In this document: positions 19,401 through 27,707 of the stretch, piece by piece
How the letters are laid out: every line of letters starts with the position of its first letter
Numbering within the stretch: the stretch's first letter is position 1
Source: BJ22 sp021298375
GTDB lineage: Bacteria > Planctomycetota > Planctomycetia > Pirellulales > Pirellulaceae
NCBI GenBank assembly: GCA_046343015.1
Contig: JBKDOL010000032.1
Coordinates: 1-64,000, forward strand
Length of the DNA: 64,000 nucleotides
Direction of reading: 5' to 3'
Made by a program: the position numbers and the translations under genes
The notes under the pieces: model-generated
Seen by the model: only the letters and a program-made list of their open reading frames with translations
What the model was told of the DNA's origin: nothing
Databases searched by the model: none

Positions 19401-19468
19401 CGGCGATAACCAGCGCGCGGCGATAATGATCGCGCGGCGATAATGATCGCGCGTCGGTAATGATCGCG
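19401..19468. repeat. Four tandem 17-bp units downstream of sucA
   Basis: Units: CGGCGATAACCAGCGCG (19401-19417), CGGCGATAATGATCGCG (19418-19434 and 19435-19451) and CGTCGGTAATGATCGCG (19452-19468). They start 12 bases after the sucA stop codon and lie between the ends of convergent genes. Confidence 0.95.
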
Positions 19469-19569
19469 CGGCGGTCTGGATTTCGGTTTGCTTCGATTGG
19501 TTCTTGCGCCGCGGCACAGGGTTCACCACGGGTCCCCACTCCGCTCGGTTGCTGACTCCTCGCTGACGA

Positions 19570-22104
19570 TTAGAACGGCCACCAATTCGGCCATTCCATC
19601 CGCAGAAGCTGGACAGGACTGCCGAAATCGTCTGTCCAGATCAGTCGCTCTTCGGTGCGTGACGGGGCTCGGGCTCGCCCTTCCACCTGGGCTCGGGCTC
19701 CGCCCAGCAACTCAGAATTGGGGCTGAGCAGGACCCAGCGACTTTCCTCCTGTCCGACATCGGCCTGGTTGTTTTGGGGGCGGCTCTCGATTTCGAGCCA
19801 ATCCCATCCGGCCTCCTCGGCCAATGCCAAAACGACCGGTGCGAGGTCGAAATGTCCATTGGTAATATGCATCGCGAGGATTCCCTGCTGCGGGTCAAGT
19901 GCTTGCCGGTAAAGCGCGAAGCACTCGCGGGTCAGCAAGTGCCGCGGAATAGAGTCCCCGGAAAAGGCATCCACAACCAGCAGGTGGTACGGGACGAATG
20001 TCGGTTCCGCAACGGTTCGCTCCAGCAACAGTCGCCCGTCTCCCAGCAGCACTCGGGTGACTGCCTCGGTATCGCTTAAGTAGCTGAAATATTCCTGCGC
20101 ATAGTCCCGGATCTGGCGATTGAGCTCGAAGAAGTCAAGTTGATCTTCCGGTTCACTCCAGGCTGCGAGCACGCCAGCCCCCAGCCCGATGACTCCCAAC
20201 CGCAGCGGCTCACCGGCCAGTCGGCGGGGGTGTTTTGTGATGGCGATGCCTACGCCGCTGATCGCTCCGTAATAGCTGATCGGATGCCGTCGCTCAGCGG
20301 GTTTGAGAAACTGCATCCCGTGCACAATCCGCCCGCTGTAAAGCTTCCGCAGGACTCCGCGCGGCAAATCCTCGCTCCCTTCTTCGGCTGCGGAAACCAA
20401 TCCGTAAAAGTCGCGGCTCGCGCGGAGCTGGCCAGGGGATTCAGTCCGCGCCTGCTCCCAGAGATAAACGGCGCCGCAAAGTGTGACGATCAAAAGTGCC
20501 GCTGCATGACAGGTCGCTCCAGCCGGGATCTGCCCTACCCACTGGGGGCTTCGCCATGCCAACGCGGCGCATCCAAGCAGAAGCAGTGGGTAAACCGGCA
20601 TGGACCACTCGACAAGTGCCGGTGCGACCAGCGGGAGCAGGCCAAGCGTACCCCAAACACTTGCCAGCAGCACAGTTACAGCGGGGAAGCGATTGGCAGT
20701 CGCCGGGCCAGATTTCGCGGCGCCTTCGCCCAGCCAAGCGGCGACCACGCCGCCACCCGCCAGCCACGACAATCCGAGCGTCACTTGCGACCAGCGATGA
20801 TCCTGAAAATCCGGCCAGCGCCCGCTCAGTTGCCAAATGGCCAGCAGCAGCCCGCCGAGAACCGTCGACCGGGCGACCAGAGCGAGTTCCGGATGCTGGG
20901 CGCGTCCAGTCAAAGCCTGTAAGCCAATGGCGATCGCGGCCAGCAGCGACCAGTGCAGCTCATAGTAACGAGTGAACAGCAGGGGCGCGGCAAAGACCAC
21001 AAACAATCCGCCCAAGGCTCCGCCCAGGGAAATGGCGAGGTAAAATCGAGTCAACACTGCTGCCGGCGGACGAGCTCGCGCCAACTCACCATGACAGACC
21101 ATGCAGGCAGAGAAGAGGCAAAGGTTGAACGCCGCCAACTGAAACAGCAGGCCGTAACTCCCCGGCCGGTAAAGTTCTCCAATCACCGCCGCCGCGCTGA
21201 GGAACAGCAGCGTGCACCAAACCGGACGCTGGTACCACTCTGGCCGGTCAAAGCAGACGATAAAAGAAACGAGGTAGAGGCTCAGCGGCACAATCCAGAG
21301 AAAGGGGATCACCGCCACGTCCTGACAAAGCTCATTGGTAACGGCCAGCAGCAGGATCGATGGAACCATTGCGAGCAGGAGCCACCGCCACCACGAGCGG
21401 CCGGACAGTCGCGGTTCCACCGCGACCGTCCCGGCTGCAGACTCAGCCGTCGGTCTTGAGAGCGCATTGCGATGCGATGTTTCCCCTGCCTCACCCGTCC
21501 GCAAGTCTCCTGTTGAGTGAACCTCCCCTCGCAGAACCTGCCGACCTGTAAGCCACAGCAAGCCGATGAAACCCACGTAACCCGCACTCCAGCTCCAGGC
21601 TTGGGGACGCGTTCCCAGAAGGGGCTCGATCAGGAACGGATAGCCCAGCAGGGCCAGGAGCGAGCCGACATTGGAAAGCGCGTAAAGTCGATAGGGCGAG
21701 TGGCCGGAGTATCGTTGGGAAAACCAGGCTTGCAGCAGTGGGCCCGTCGTCGAAAGGACGAAGTAAGGCCAGCCAACCGAGACGGCGAGCAAGGCGACGA
21801 TTCGCCCGACAGGTGCCTCGCTTCCCGTGGGCTTCCAGCCCTCTGCTGGAATGATCGGCAGGAAAAACAATCCCGCACACGCGACCAGAGAATGAATCCA
21901 GACCTGTTGCCGCAAAGGAAATCGGCGGTGGATCCAATCCGCATAGAAATAACCAGCGAGCAACGTCAGCTGAAAAAACATCATGCACGTCGTCCACACC
22001 GCCGGAGCCCCGCCAAACCAGGGAAGGATAAATCGCGCGATGAGCGGTTGGACGAAAAACAGCAGATAGGCGCTCAGAAAGATGGTCGCAGCAAATGCGT
22101 ACAT
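19570..22104 (-). CDS. Fused MFS-type membrane domain/spermidine synthase-like protein
   Basis: An 844-residue protein. Residues 1-180 and 225-540 are strongly hydrophobic (at least ten helices) and contain the family's FVQPLIARFILPWFGGAPAVWTTCM and LSTTGPLLQAWFS motifs. The C-terminal third is a spermidine-synthase-like methyltransferase fold: LGVIGLGAGVLAAW, DFFELNRQIRDYAQEYFSYL, VLLGDGRLLLE and VVDAFSGDSIPRHLLT. Such fused proteins are annotated as fused MFS/spermidine synthase, but their reaction is not established and a true polyamine synthase role is doubtful. It lies in the inner membrane. The start is the first ATG of the hydrophobic block. Confidence 0.87.
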   Translation of the reverse strand: MYAFAATIFLSAYLLFFVQPLIARFILPWFGGAPAVWTTCMMFFQLTLLAGYFYADWIHRRFPLRQQVWIHSLVACAGLFFLPIIPAEGWKPTGSEAPVGRIVALLAVSVGWPYFVLSTTGPLLQAWFSQRYSGHSPYRLYALSNVGSLLALLGYPFLIEPLLGTRPQAWSWSAGYVGFIGLLWLTGRQVLRGEVHSTGDLRTGEAGETSHRNALSRPTAESAAGTVAVEPRLSGRSWWRWLLLAMVPSILLLAVTNELCQDVAVIPFLWIVPLSLYLVSFIVCFDRPEWYQRPVWCTLLFLSAAAVIGELYRPGSYGLLFQLAAFNLCLFSACMVCHGELARARPPAAVLTRFYLAISLGGALGGLFVVFAAPLLFTRYYELHWSLLAAIAIGLQALTGRAQHPELALVARSTVLGGLLLAIWQLSGRWPDFQDHRWSQVTLGLSWLAGGGVVAAWLGEGAAKSGPATANRFPAVTVLLASVWGTLGLLPLVAPALVEWSMPVYPLLLLGCAALAWRSPQWVGQIPAGATCHAAALLIVTLCGAVYLWEQARTESPGQLRASRDFYGLVSAAEEGSEDLPRGVLRKLYSGRIVHGMQFLKPAERRHPISYYGAISGVGIAITKHPRRLAGEPLRLGVIGLGAGVLAAWSEPEDQLDFFELNRQIRDYAQEYFSYLSDTEAVTRVLLGDGRLLLERTVAEPTFVPYHLLVVDAFSGDSIPRHLLTRECFALYRQALDPQQGILAMHITNGHFDLAPVVLALAEEAGWDWLEIESRPQNNQADVGQEESRWVLLSPNSELLGGARAQVEGRARAPSRTEERLIWTDDFGSPVQLLRMEWPNWWPF

Positions 22105-22247
22105 GGACGCTTCCCGAGCCGGTTGCCGCGAGCTGTCAACCTTTGCTCTCGGCTGATCCAGCCGTCAGCCAGTTTACCGAGGCGGAAGCGAAACAGACTG
22201 AACGGCCCGGATGCAAAATGAATTGACGTGAGATGACGTGAGATGAA

Positions 22248-22937
22248 CTAAACCGATCGCTCCCGTTCAATCAGGGCCGGGCTGATCGGCCGTCCGGAAC
22301 TGCCGGTGAGCCAAAGACCCAACGGTCGCCGCAAAAGCTCCCAACTGGCCAGGGGGGCTGCGAAAAAGGCCAGGTCGCTGAGTAAAGTCCACTTGTAAAA
22401 GGGCACCGCCGCCCAGAAACAGCGAACGAGTTCCGACCACTCCGAACCGTACCAACCCGACCACAGCCAAACTGCCAGATTAGTCAACAAGAAGAACTGC
22501 AAGCTTCCAATCAGTGTCAGCCCCAGCGTTCGAGCGACTGCTGCAATTGGGCCGGCGCTTGGCTTGCGGCTGACCCAAATCCCGAGCAAGGCGTAGAGGC
22601 AGGTGGAACCATAAACGGTCGCCACCACGTTCCATTGGTAACCGCCCAATCGCCAATCCGAGATGGCGAGTGAAGTCAGCGGAACTGCCACCGCCCAGCG
22701 CCAGTCTCGCAGCAGCAATCCGGCGAGCAAGGCCGCAGCCCCAACCGACTTGAAATTCGGTGTCTCCAGAAACCACCTCCCAGCCACACCCCACAGCACC
22801 AGCAACGCAGCGAGCGCACAGTTCAACAGCCAGCCGGATTCCCCAAGCCGGCTTAAAAAGCTGCGACTTCGAGGGAGCGGGAATGAAGAATCGCTTGGGC
22901 CGAGGCGGAACAATCGAGCCAGTTTGGAAGACAGCAT
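22248..22937 (-). CDS. DUF6580-like membrane protein
   Basis: A protein of about 229 residues with five or six hydrophobic segments. The pattern FKSVGAAALLAGLLLRDW, AVAVPLTSLAISDWRLGGYQW, VYGSTCLYALLGIWVSRK, FFLLTNLAVWLWSGWYGSEW and AVPFYKWTLLSDLAFF is that of the DUF6580 putative membrane transport family (S-component-like). I start it at ATG 22937 (MLSSKLARLFRLG); the longer frame begins at TTG 23039 and its extra residues do not look like a signal. No energising ECF module is in the window. It sits between the spermidine-synthase-like gene and the DUF4430 lipoprotein gene on the same strand, as in cobalamin- or metal-related loci, but the substrate is unknown. Confidence 0.72.
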   Translation of the reverse strand: MLSSKLARLFRLGPSDSSFPLPRSRSFLSRLGESGWLLNCALAALLVLWGVAGRWFLETPNFKSVGAAALLAGLLLRDWRWAVAVPLTSLAISDWRLGGYQWNVVATVYGSTCLYALLGIWVSRKPSAGPIAAVARTLGLTLIGSLQFFLLTNLAVWLWSGWYGSEWSELVRCFWAAVPFYKWTLLSDLAFFAAPLASWELLRRPLGLWLTGSSGRPISPALIERERSV

Positions 22938-23081
22938 GGGTTCAACCGAAGAAGCAATGAAAGACTCGTGGCTGCGAGGAAACGCAACCGCCGAACGAAA
23001 CCCTATTCTAGCCCAGCCGACATCGAATCCAACGGGCAAATGGCGATCTGAGCAAGGCCCTGTTGAGCCAACTCGTTCAGG

Positions 23082-23600
23082 TTATGGGTATTTTCCAAAA
23101 ATCCAGGCAACTTTATCACCTCGTTTCAGCTGGTAAATCCCCGCACTGCGGTCACCCAGTTGGCCGTTGACCCGATAAGTCCAGTTGTCGCCTTTGGCCC
23201 CTAAATTCACGACATCGCGAATCGCCACCACGAACTTGGTCTCTCCCTCCCCCTTGGACTGAACCTTAAAACCGCTCTCCTTCGCCAATGTCTCGAGCGC
23301 GGAGAAAACGGTTGCCCCCGCAGGCAAGGTGACTTTTCCCGAAAGAGCTGGTTGGGAATCGCGAAAGTCGACGGTCACTTCAATCTCCAGACCCACGTCG
23401 TCTCCCGAGTTGACCGAGTTCCCCGAGTCCCCGGCGCCGGGGTCGGCGACCTGCTCCCCGGGCTGGGTCTGTTCAGCGGAGGGCGTGTTGACTGAAGATT
23501 TGGCTTGGGGGTTTACTGGTTGATCGCACCCTCCTGCCTGCAGCATGGCGAGGAAGCAGAGGATGAGCCAAGGGAGAGGAACCGAATGTTTTCTGGGCAT
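23082..23600 (-). CDS. DUF4430 domain lipoprotein
   Basis: A 172-residue exported protein. MPRKHSVPLPWLILCFLAML is a signal sequence ending in the lipobox-like AGGC (Cys near residue 26; Ala at -3 is unusual). A Pro/Ser/Gly-rich linker (30-75) leads to a DUF4430 domain, the beta-grasp found at the transcobalamin C terminus: VFSALETLAKESGFKV, FVVAIRDVVNLGAKGDNWTYRVNG and GIYQLKRGDKVAWIFG. DUF4430 proteins often accompany transport or cobalamin-linked genes; the adjacent DUF6580-like membrane protein fits that picture. The longer frame from 23915 overlaps the divergent gene and is not used. Confidence 0.82.
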   Translation of the reverse strand: MPRKHSVPLPWLILCFLAMLQAGGCDQPVNPQAKSSVNTPSAEQTQPGEQVADPGAGDSGNSVNSGDDVGLEIEVTVDFRDSQPALSGKVTLPAGATVFSALETLAKESGFKVQSKGEGETKFVVAIRDVVNLGAKGDNWTYRVNGQLGDRSAGIYQLKRGDKVAWIFGKYP

Positions 23601-23888
23601 TGGGAAGGCCGAAAAAAAGGAAAGTGGCCCCGCCTGATAATCGCGGGCAAAGGTCTTTAAACTAACAGAAAAACACAAGTTAAACAGTCGGCAATTCACG
23701 CCCGCGCCGCGACCCCTCAGGGTGCCGGTCGGTGTGGCCACTCGCGATGGAAGTGGCTTCGTCTTATGGTCAGGGTCGTCCCGTTGGACTCTGGGGTGAG
23801 GCTCGCTTTGAGGTTTCGCTCGGACCAAGGTCCCCTTTTTTCGCGTGACCACGCAACCTGACACAAGTTTTCCGGAGCATTTAACTGC

Positions 23889-25991
23889 ATGACCGCCTTG
23901 CTCACTCTGACTCATTTAAGGCTTGAACAAGTCGCTCCGGATGTCGTGGCGATGGTCCTTGATGACCCCGCCAAGTCGGCCAACGTGTTGACCAGCGGCT
24001 TGCATCGAGACCTCGAGACCGGGCTCGATTTCCTCGATGGTCTGCCGAATCTTAAAGGGGTCATCCTGACGTCGGCTAAGCCTCGGATCTTCGTCGCCGG
24101 CGCAGACCTCGTGAACATCACTCGCACGCTCGATTGGCCGGACAGTCGAATCGCGGAGTTTTGCTTCCATGGCCAGCGGCTTTACAACCGCTTTCGCGAG
24201 CGGTCGTATGTGAGTGTTGCGGCGATTCGCGGCGCGTGCGTCGGCGGTGGCTGGGAATTGGCCCTGGGGTGCGACTATCAGATTGCAGTCAATGATCCCA
24301 AGACCTTTTTCGGCTTGCCCGAGGTCAGACTGGGGCTCGTGCCGGGCTGGGCGGGAACTGTCCGCCTGCCTCGACTGATCGGAATTGAGTCCGCGCTCGA
24401 TTTGATTACGAGCGGGCGGAACTTGAGCGTGGCGGAAGCGCAGCAACTCGGGCTCTTGGCTGCCGTCGTTTCGAGCGAGGAGCTTCTTCCTGCGGCTGTC
24501 CGTCAAATCGAGGCGGCACTCGAGACGCAGCAATACCTGGAAAAAAGGACTCGCGACCTCGAGTCAGTCGAGCTATCGAGCGCCGATAGGCAGCAGCTGG
24601 AGTCTGTTTTTCTGGGGCGAATTGCCGCGAATTCGGCTATCCATCCCTTCGCTCCAACCGTCGTCGCCCAGCATCTGCTCGCCAGTTGCAGCCGACCGTT
24701 TGGCGATGCCTGCGAGAGCGAAGCGGACGCAATGACCAAGGTTTACGGAAGTCCCGCCAGTTACGGACTGTTGAACAACTACTTTCTCGGTGAGCACAAT
24801 CGCCGCCGTCCGGGCTGGGTGGAACCGAGTACCGCGGCTGAGGCTCCCCAGCGTTTGGGAGTTGTCGGCTTGGGAGTGATGGGGCGATCGATCCTGCAGG
24901 CAGCTGCCCGCAAGTCAACAGTCGCATTCGGCTTTGACCCGGTCCCCGCCGCAGCGGCTGCGATGCACGAGCAAGCCACCAACGGCAAGTTAGCAATTCA
25001 AGTCGCCGAAAAACTGTCTGAATTGAGTAGCAGCCAACTGGTCATTGAGGCGGTTGTGGAAAGGGCGGAGACCAAGCGCGAGGTCTTGGCGGAACTCTGT
25101 CGCCTGCTCCCTGCTGATGCCCTGCTGGCGACTAATACGTCGACAATTTCCCTCCGTGAGCTCCTGCCGAGTGTGACCGCTCCCGAGCGTTTCTGCGGGA
25201 TTCACTTCTGCCATCCAACGCTGATGCAACTGGTCGAAGTGATTCGAGGCGATCAAACCTCTGAAGCGACAGTCAACGCCGCGGTGCAGTGGGTACGCGG
25301 CTTGGGAAAAACCCCAGTCGTCGTCAAGGATGCGCCGGGGTTTGTTGTCAACCGCGTGCTTTCCGCGTTTCTCGATGCCGCATTGCAGTTGGCGGTCGAG
25401 GGGCACTCCATTGCGGAGATCGACTTGGCGGTGCGGAACTTCGGCTTTCAGGCTGGGCCGTTTGAGATGATGGACCTGATCGGTCTCGAAACGACAATTC
25501 TGGCCGGACAGTCGTTGATCGCCGCCGGGATTCCCCAAGTCTCCAGGCTGCCGGCGTTGGTCAAGCTCGTTCGCCAGGGGCGACTGGGACGGAAAAACGG
25601 ACAGGGCTTCTATCGCTACTTTACACCCGAGGGACCGGCAGAAGCCGACCCGGCGGGGGAGCGGGTTTTAGATGCTTACCGCGAGTCCGGAAATTCACCG
25701 GGACCAGCCGAGGAAATTGCTCCGCGAATCATGGCGGCAGCGCTCCTGGCCGCCCTCGATGTCTGGGAACGCGGAACGATTTGCGACCCTCGCGACCTCG
25801 ATCTCTGTGTGATTCAAGGTCTGTCCTTTCCGGTTCACGAGGGGGGACTGTTGTTTTGGGCCAGCCGCCAAGGTCCCGAAGCACTTGCCGCAGCACTCCA
25901 GTGGGCAACCGGCCTGCATCCGGAAGCAGCAGTGCCCGCCAAGCTGATCGCATGGCAAGCGAGCGGGCAACCCTTCTATGCCTCAGTCTGA
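23889..25991 (+). CDS. Bifunctional enoyl-CoA hydratase/3-hydroxyacyl-CoA dehydrogenase (FadB/FadJ-like)
   Basis: A 700-residue beta-oxidation enzyme. The N-terminal crotonase domain (about 8-200) has FVAGADLVNI (oxyanion hole), GACVGGGWELALGCDY and LPEVRLGLVPGWAGT, with both catalytic Glu in place. A Rossmann domain follows, with LGVVGLGVMGRSI (GxGxxG near 325), IEAVVERAETKREV, ATNTSTISL and the dehydrogenase motif GIHFCHPTLMQLVEVIRG, where the usual Asn of HFFNP is His. The C-terminal domain binds NAD/CoA (KDAPGFVVNRVL). It should hydrate trans-2-enoyl-CoA and oxidise the product. Its last 14 bases overlap the next gene, indicating translational coupling. Confidence 0.92.
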   Translation: MTALLTLTHLRLEQVAPDVVAMVLDDPAKSANVLTSGLHRDLETGLDFLDGLPNLKGVILTSAKPRIFVAGADLVNITRTLDWPDSRIAEFCFHGQRLYNRFRERSYVSVAAIRGACVGGGWELALGCDYQIAVNDPKTFFGLPEVRLGLVPGWAGTVRLPRLIGIESALDLITSGRNLSVAEAQQLGLLAAVVSSEELLPAAVRQIEAALETQQYLEKRTRDLESVELSSADRQQLESVFLGRIAANSAIHPFAPTVVAQHLLASCSRPFGDACESEADAMTKVYGSPASYGLLNNYFLGEHNRRRPGWVEPSTAAEAPQRLGVVGLGVMGRSILQAAARKSTVAFGFDPVPAAAAAMHEQATNGKLAIQVAEKLSELSSSQLVIEAVVERAETKREVLAELCRLLPADALLATNTSTISLRELLPSVTAPERFCGIHFCHPTLMQLVEVIRGDQTSEATVNAAVQWVRGLGKTPVVVKDAPGFVVNRVLSAFLDAALQLAVEGHSIAEIDLAVRNFGFQAGPFEMMDLIGLETTILAGQSLIAAGIPQVSRLPALVKLVRQGRLGRKNGQGFYRYFTPEGPAEADPAGERVLDAYRESGNSPGPAEEIAPRIMAAALLAALDVWERGTICDPRDLDLCVIQGLSFPVHEGGLLFWASRQGPEALAAALQWATGLHPEAAVPAKLIAWQASGQPFYASV

Positions 25992-27693
25992 TTTGGGAGT
26001 TGTCCGCCAGATGGAGAATGTCCTCGACCTGCTGGTGCGGCAAGCGACGAGCGCGCCCGGAAAACCGGCGCTCACTTGGTGGAACGAAGCCGCTTGGCAA
26101 ACCACTTCGTGGCTGGAGTTGGCCGCAGACGTAACGCGTCTGGCCCGCGGCTTGTCCTCGGTCGGCGTGCGCTCCGGTGACCGGGTTGCGATTCTCGGTG
26201 AGAACAGTCGCCCCTGGGTCTTGATGGACCTTGCGTTACAGGCATGCAGGGCGGTTTCCGTTCCGCTTCACACCCAGTTGGCAGCTGAGCAGATTGCCGA
26301 GCAACTGCAGCACAGCGGGACTTCCTGGATGGGAGTTTCCACGGCTCAATTGTTTGGGAAAATGGAAAGCCAACTGGCTGCCTTGGGGTTGGGCGTGGAG
26401 CGGGTCATCCCGTTTGAATTCGAACTGCCGGGGGCGCGGTCGTTCGAGCAGTTGATTCTCTCTAACGCCGAGTCGGGGCGGTCGAACATGGCAGCGGAGC
26501 TGAAGTGGCTTCGAGCTGCGGCTCGGAGAATTCAACCCGAAGATTTGTTGACGGTACTCTACACCAGCGGAACGACGGGGGACCCGAAAGGGGTCATGTT
26601 GACGCACCGCAACATCGTGGTGAATGCGCGCTCCAAGTGTGCGAGCCTGCCGCTGGGCCCGAACGACAGACGGATTTGCTGGCTGCCGCTCTCACATATC
26701 TTCGCTCGCGTTTGCGACCTGGTTACCGGCTTGCTCGCTGGTTGCCAGACCATGATCTCCCGCGGCCGGGATCACCTGTTCGAGGAGTGCAAACAATTTC
26801 AACCGACTTACTTGAACGGTGTCCCCTATTTTTACGAGCGCTGTTATCGCTTGCTTCAGCAGCAGCAACGCTTGAGCGATCCCACGGCACTCCGCGCGCT
26901 GCTGGGGGGGGAAATCCAGCTCTGCAATTGCGGAGGCGCTCCGCTGGCAGACCATGTCTTTGATTACTTCCGATCCAGGGGCATTGGGTTGGTCACTGGG
27001 TATGGTCTCACGGAAGCAGCTCCGGTTGTGACCAGCAATCGCCCGGATGCCTGGCGCCGCGGCTCGGTCGGGCAAGCGATTCCCGGGGTCGAGGTTCGTC
27101 TCGCTGCGGATGGTGAAGTCCTCGTCCGGGGAGAAAATGTGATGTCGGGCTACTACCGAAATGAAGCTGCCTCCCAACGCGCGGTGATCGATGGCTGGTT
27201 GCAGACCGGTGACCTGGGCGAGCTGGATGCGGAGGGCTATCTGTTTTTAAATGGACGAAAAGACGATTTGATCGTCCTGAACACGGCCAAAAAAGTCTAT
27301 CCGGGCGAACTGGAAAGCCTGTTGCTGGCCAGCCCGCTGATCACTCAGTGCTGTCTTTTCGGCAATCGGCGAAACTACCTTGTTGCCATCCTGACGGTCG
27401 ACCACGCGCTGCTGGCTCAGCGGGCTGCCCGGGCCGGCGCTCCAGAGCCTCGGAGTGCGGAGTCAGGAGCAGTGAGCCGGGAAAAATCGCTGTTGCTGGC
27501 CGAGGTCGATCGACTGTTGTCCGGTCGCGGCGCCCACGAACAGATCGGCGGCGTGATTCTCACGGTTGAGCCATTTTCGCTGGACAATGGCTTGTTGACG
27601 GCCAAGCAGAGCCTCCGCCGAAAACAGATTTTCCAGCGCTACGAGATGGAACTGGAGGCGGCCTATCGAGAGCGGGCGACGCGCCGCATTTAA
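25978..27693 (+). CDS. Long-chain acyl-CoA synthetase (AMP-forming)
   Basis: A 571-residue member of the ANL superfamily that activates fatty acids to acyl-CoA through an acyl-AMP. Motifs: VLYTSGTTGDPKGVMLTHRN (P-loop), WLPLSHIFARVCD, NGVPYFYERCY, GYGLTEAAPVV, GWLQTGDLGELDAEGYLFLNGR with the hinge KDDLIVLNTAKKVYPGELE, and the catalytic Lys near the C terminus in LLTAKQSLRR. The predicted start ATG 25978 overlaps the upstream beta-oxidation gene by 14 bp; ATG 26011 (MENVLDLLV) is an alternative. Both genes would form one fatty-acid catabolism operon. Confidence 0.9.
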   Translation: MPQSDLGVVRQMENVLDLLVRQATSAPGKPALTWWNEAAWQTTSWLELAADVTRLARGLSSVGVRSGDRVAILGENSRPWVLMDLALQACRAVSVPLHTQLAAEQIAEQLQHSGTSWMGVSTAQLFGKMESQLAALGLGVERVIPFEFELPGARSFEQLILSNAESGRSNMAAELKWLRAAARRIQPEDLLTVLYTSGTTGDPKGVMLTHRNIVVNARSKCASLPLGPNDRRICWLPLSHIFARVCDLVTGLLAGCQTMISRGRDHLFEECKQFQPTYLNGVPYFYERCYRLLQQQQRLSDPTALRALLGGEIQLCNCGGAPLADHVFDYFRSRGIGLVTGYGLTEAAPVVTSNRPDAWRRGSVGQAIPGVEVRLAADGEVLVRGENVMSGYYRNEAASQRAVIDGWLQTGDLGELDAEGYLFLNGRKDDLIVLNTAKKVYPGELESLLLASPLITQCCLFGNRRNYLVAILTVDHALLAQRAARAGAPEPRSAESGAVSREKSLLLAEVDRLLSGRGAHEQIGGVILTVEPFSLDNGLLTAKQSLRRKQIFQRYEMELEAAYRERATRRI

Positions 27694-27707
27694 CGATTCA
27701 AGGGCGA

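Noticed and set aside
19401..19468. CRISPR array
   Set aside because: The units are directly adjacent without spacers and no cas gene is present.
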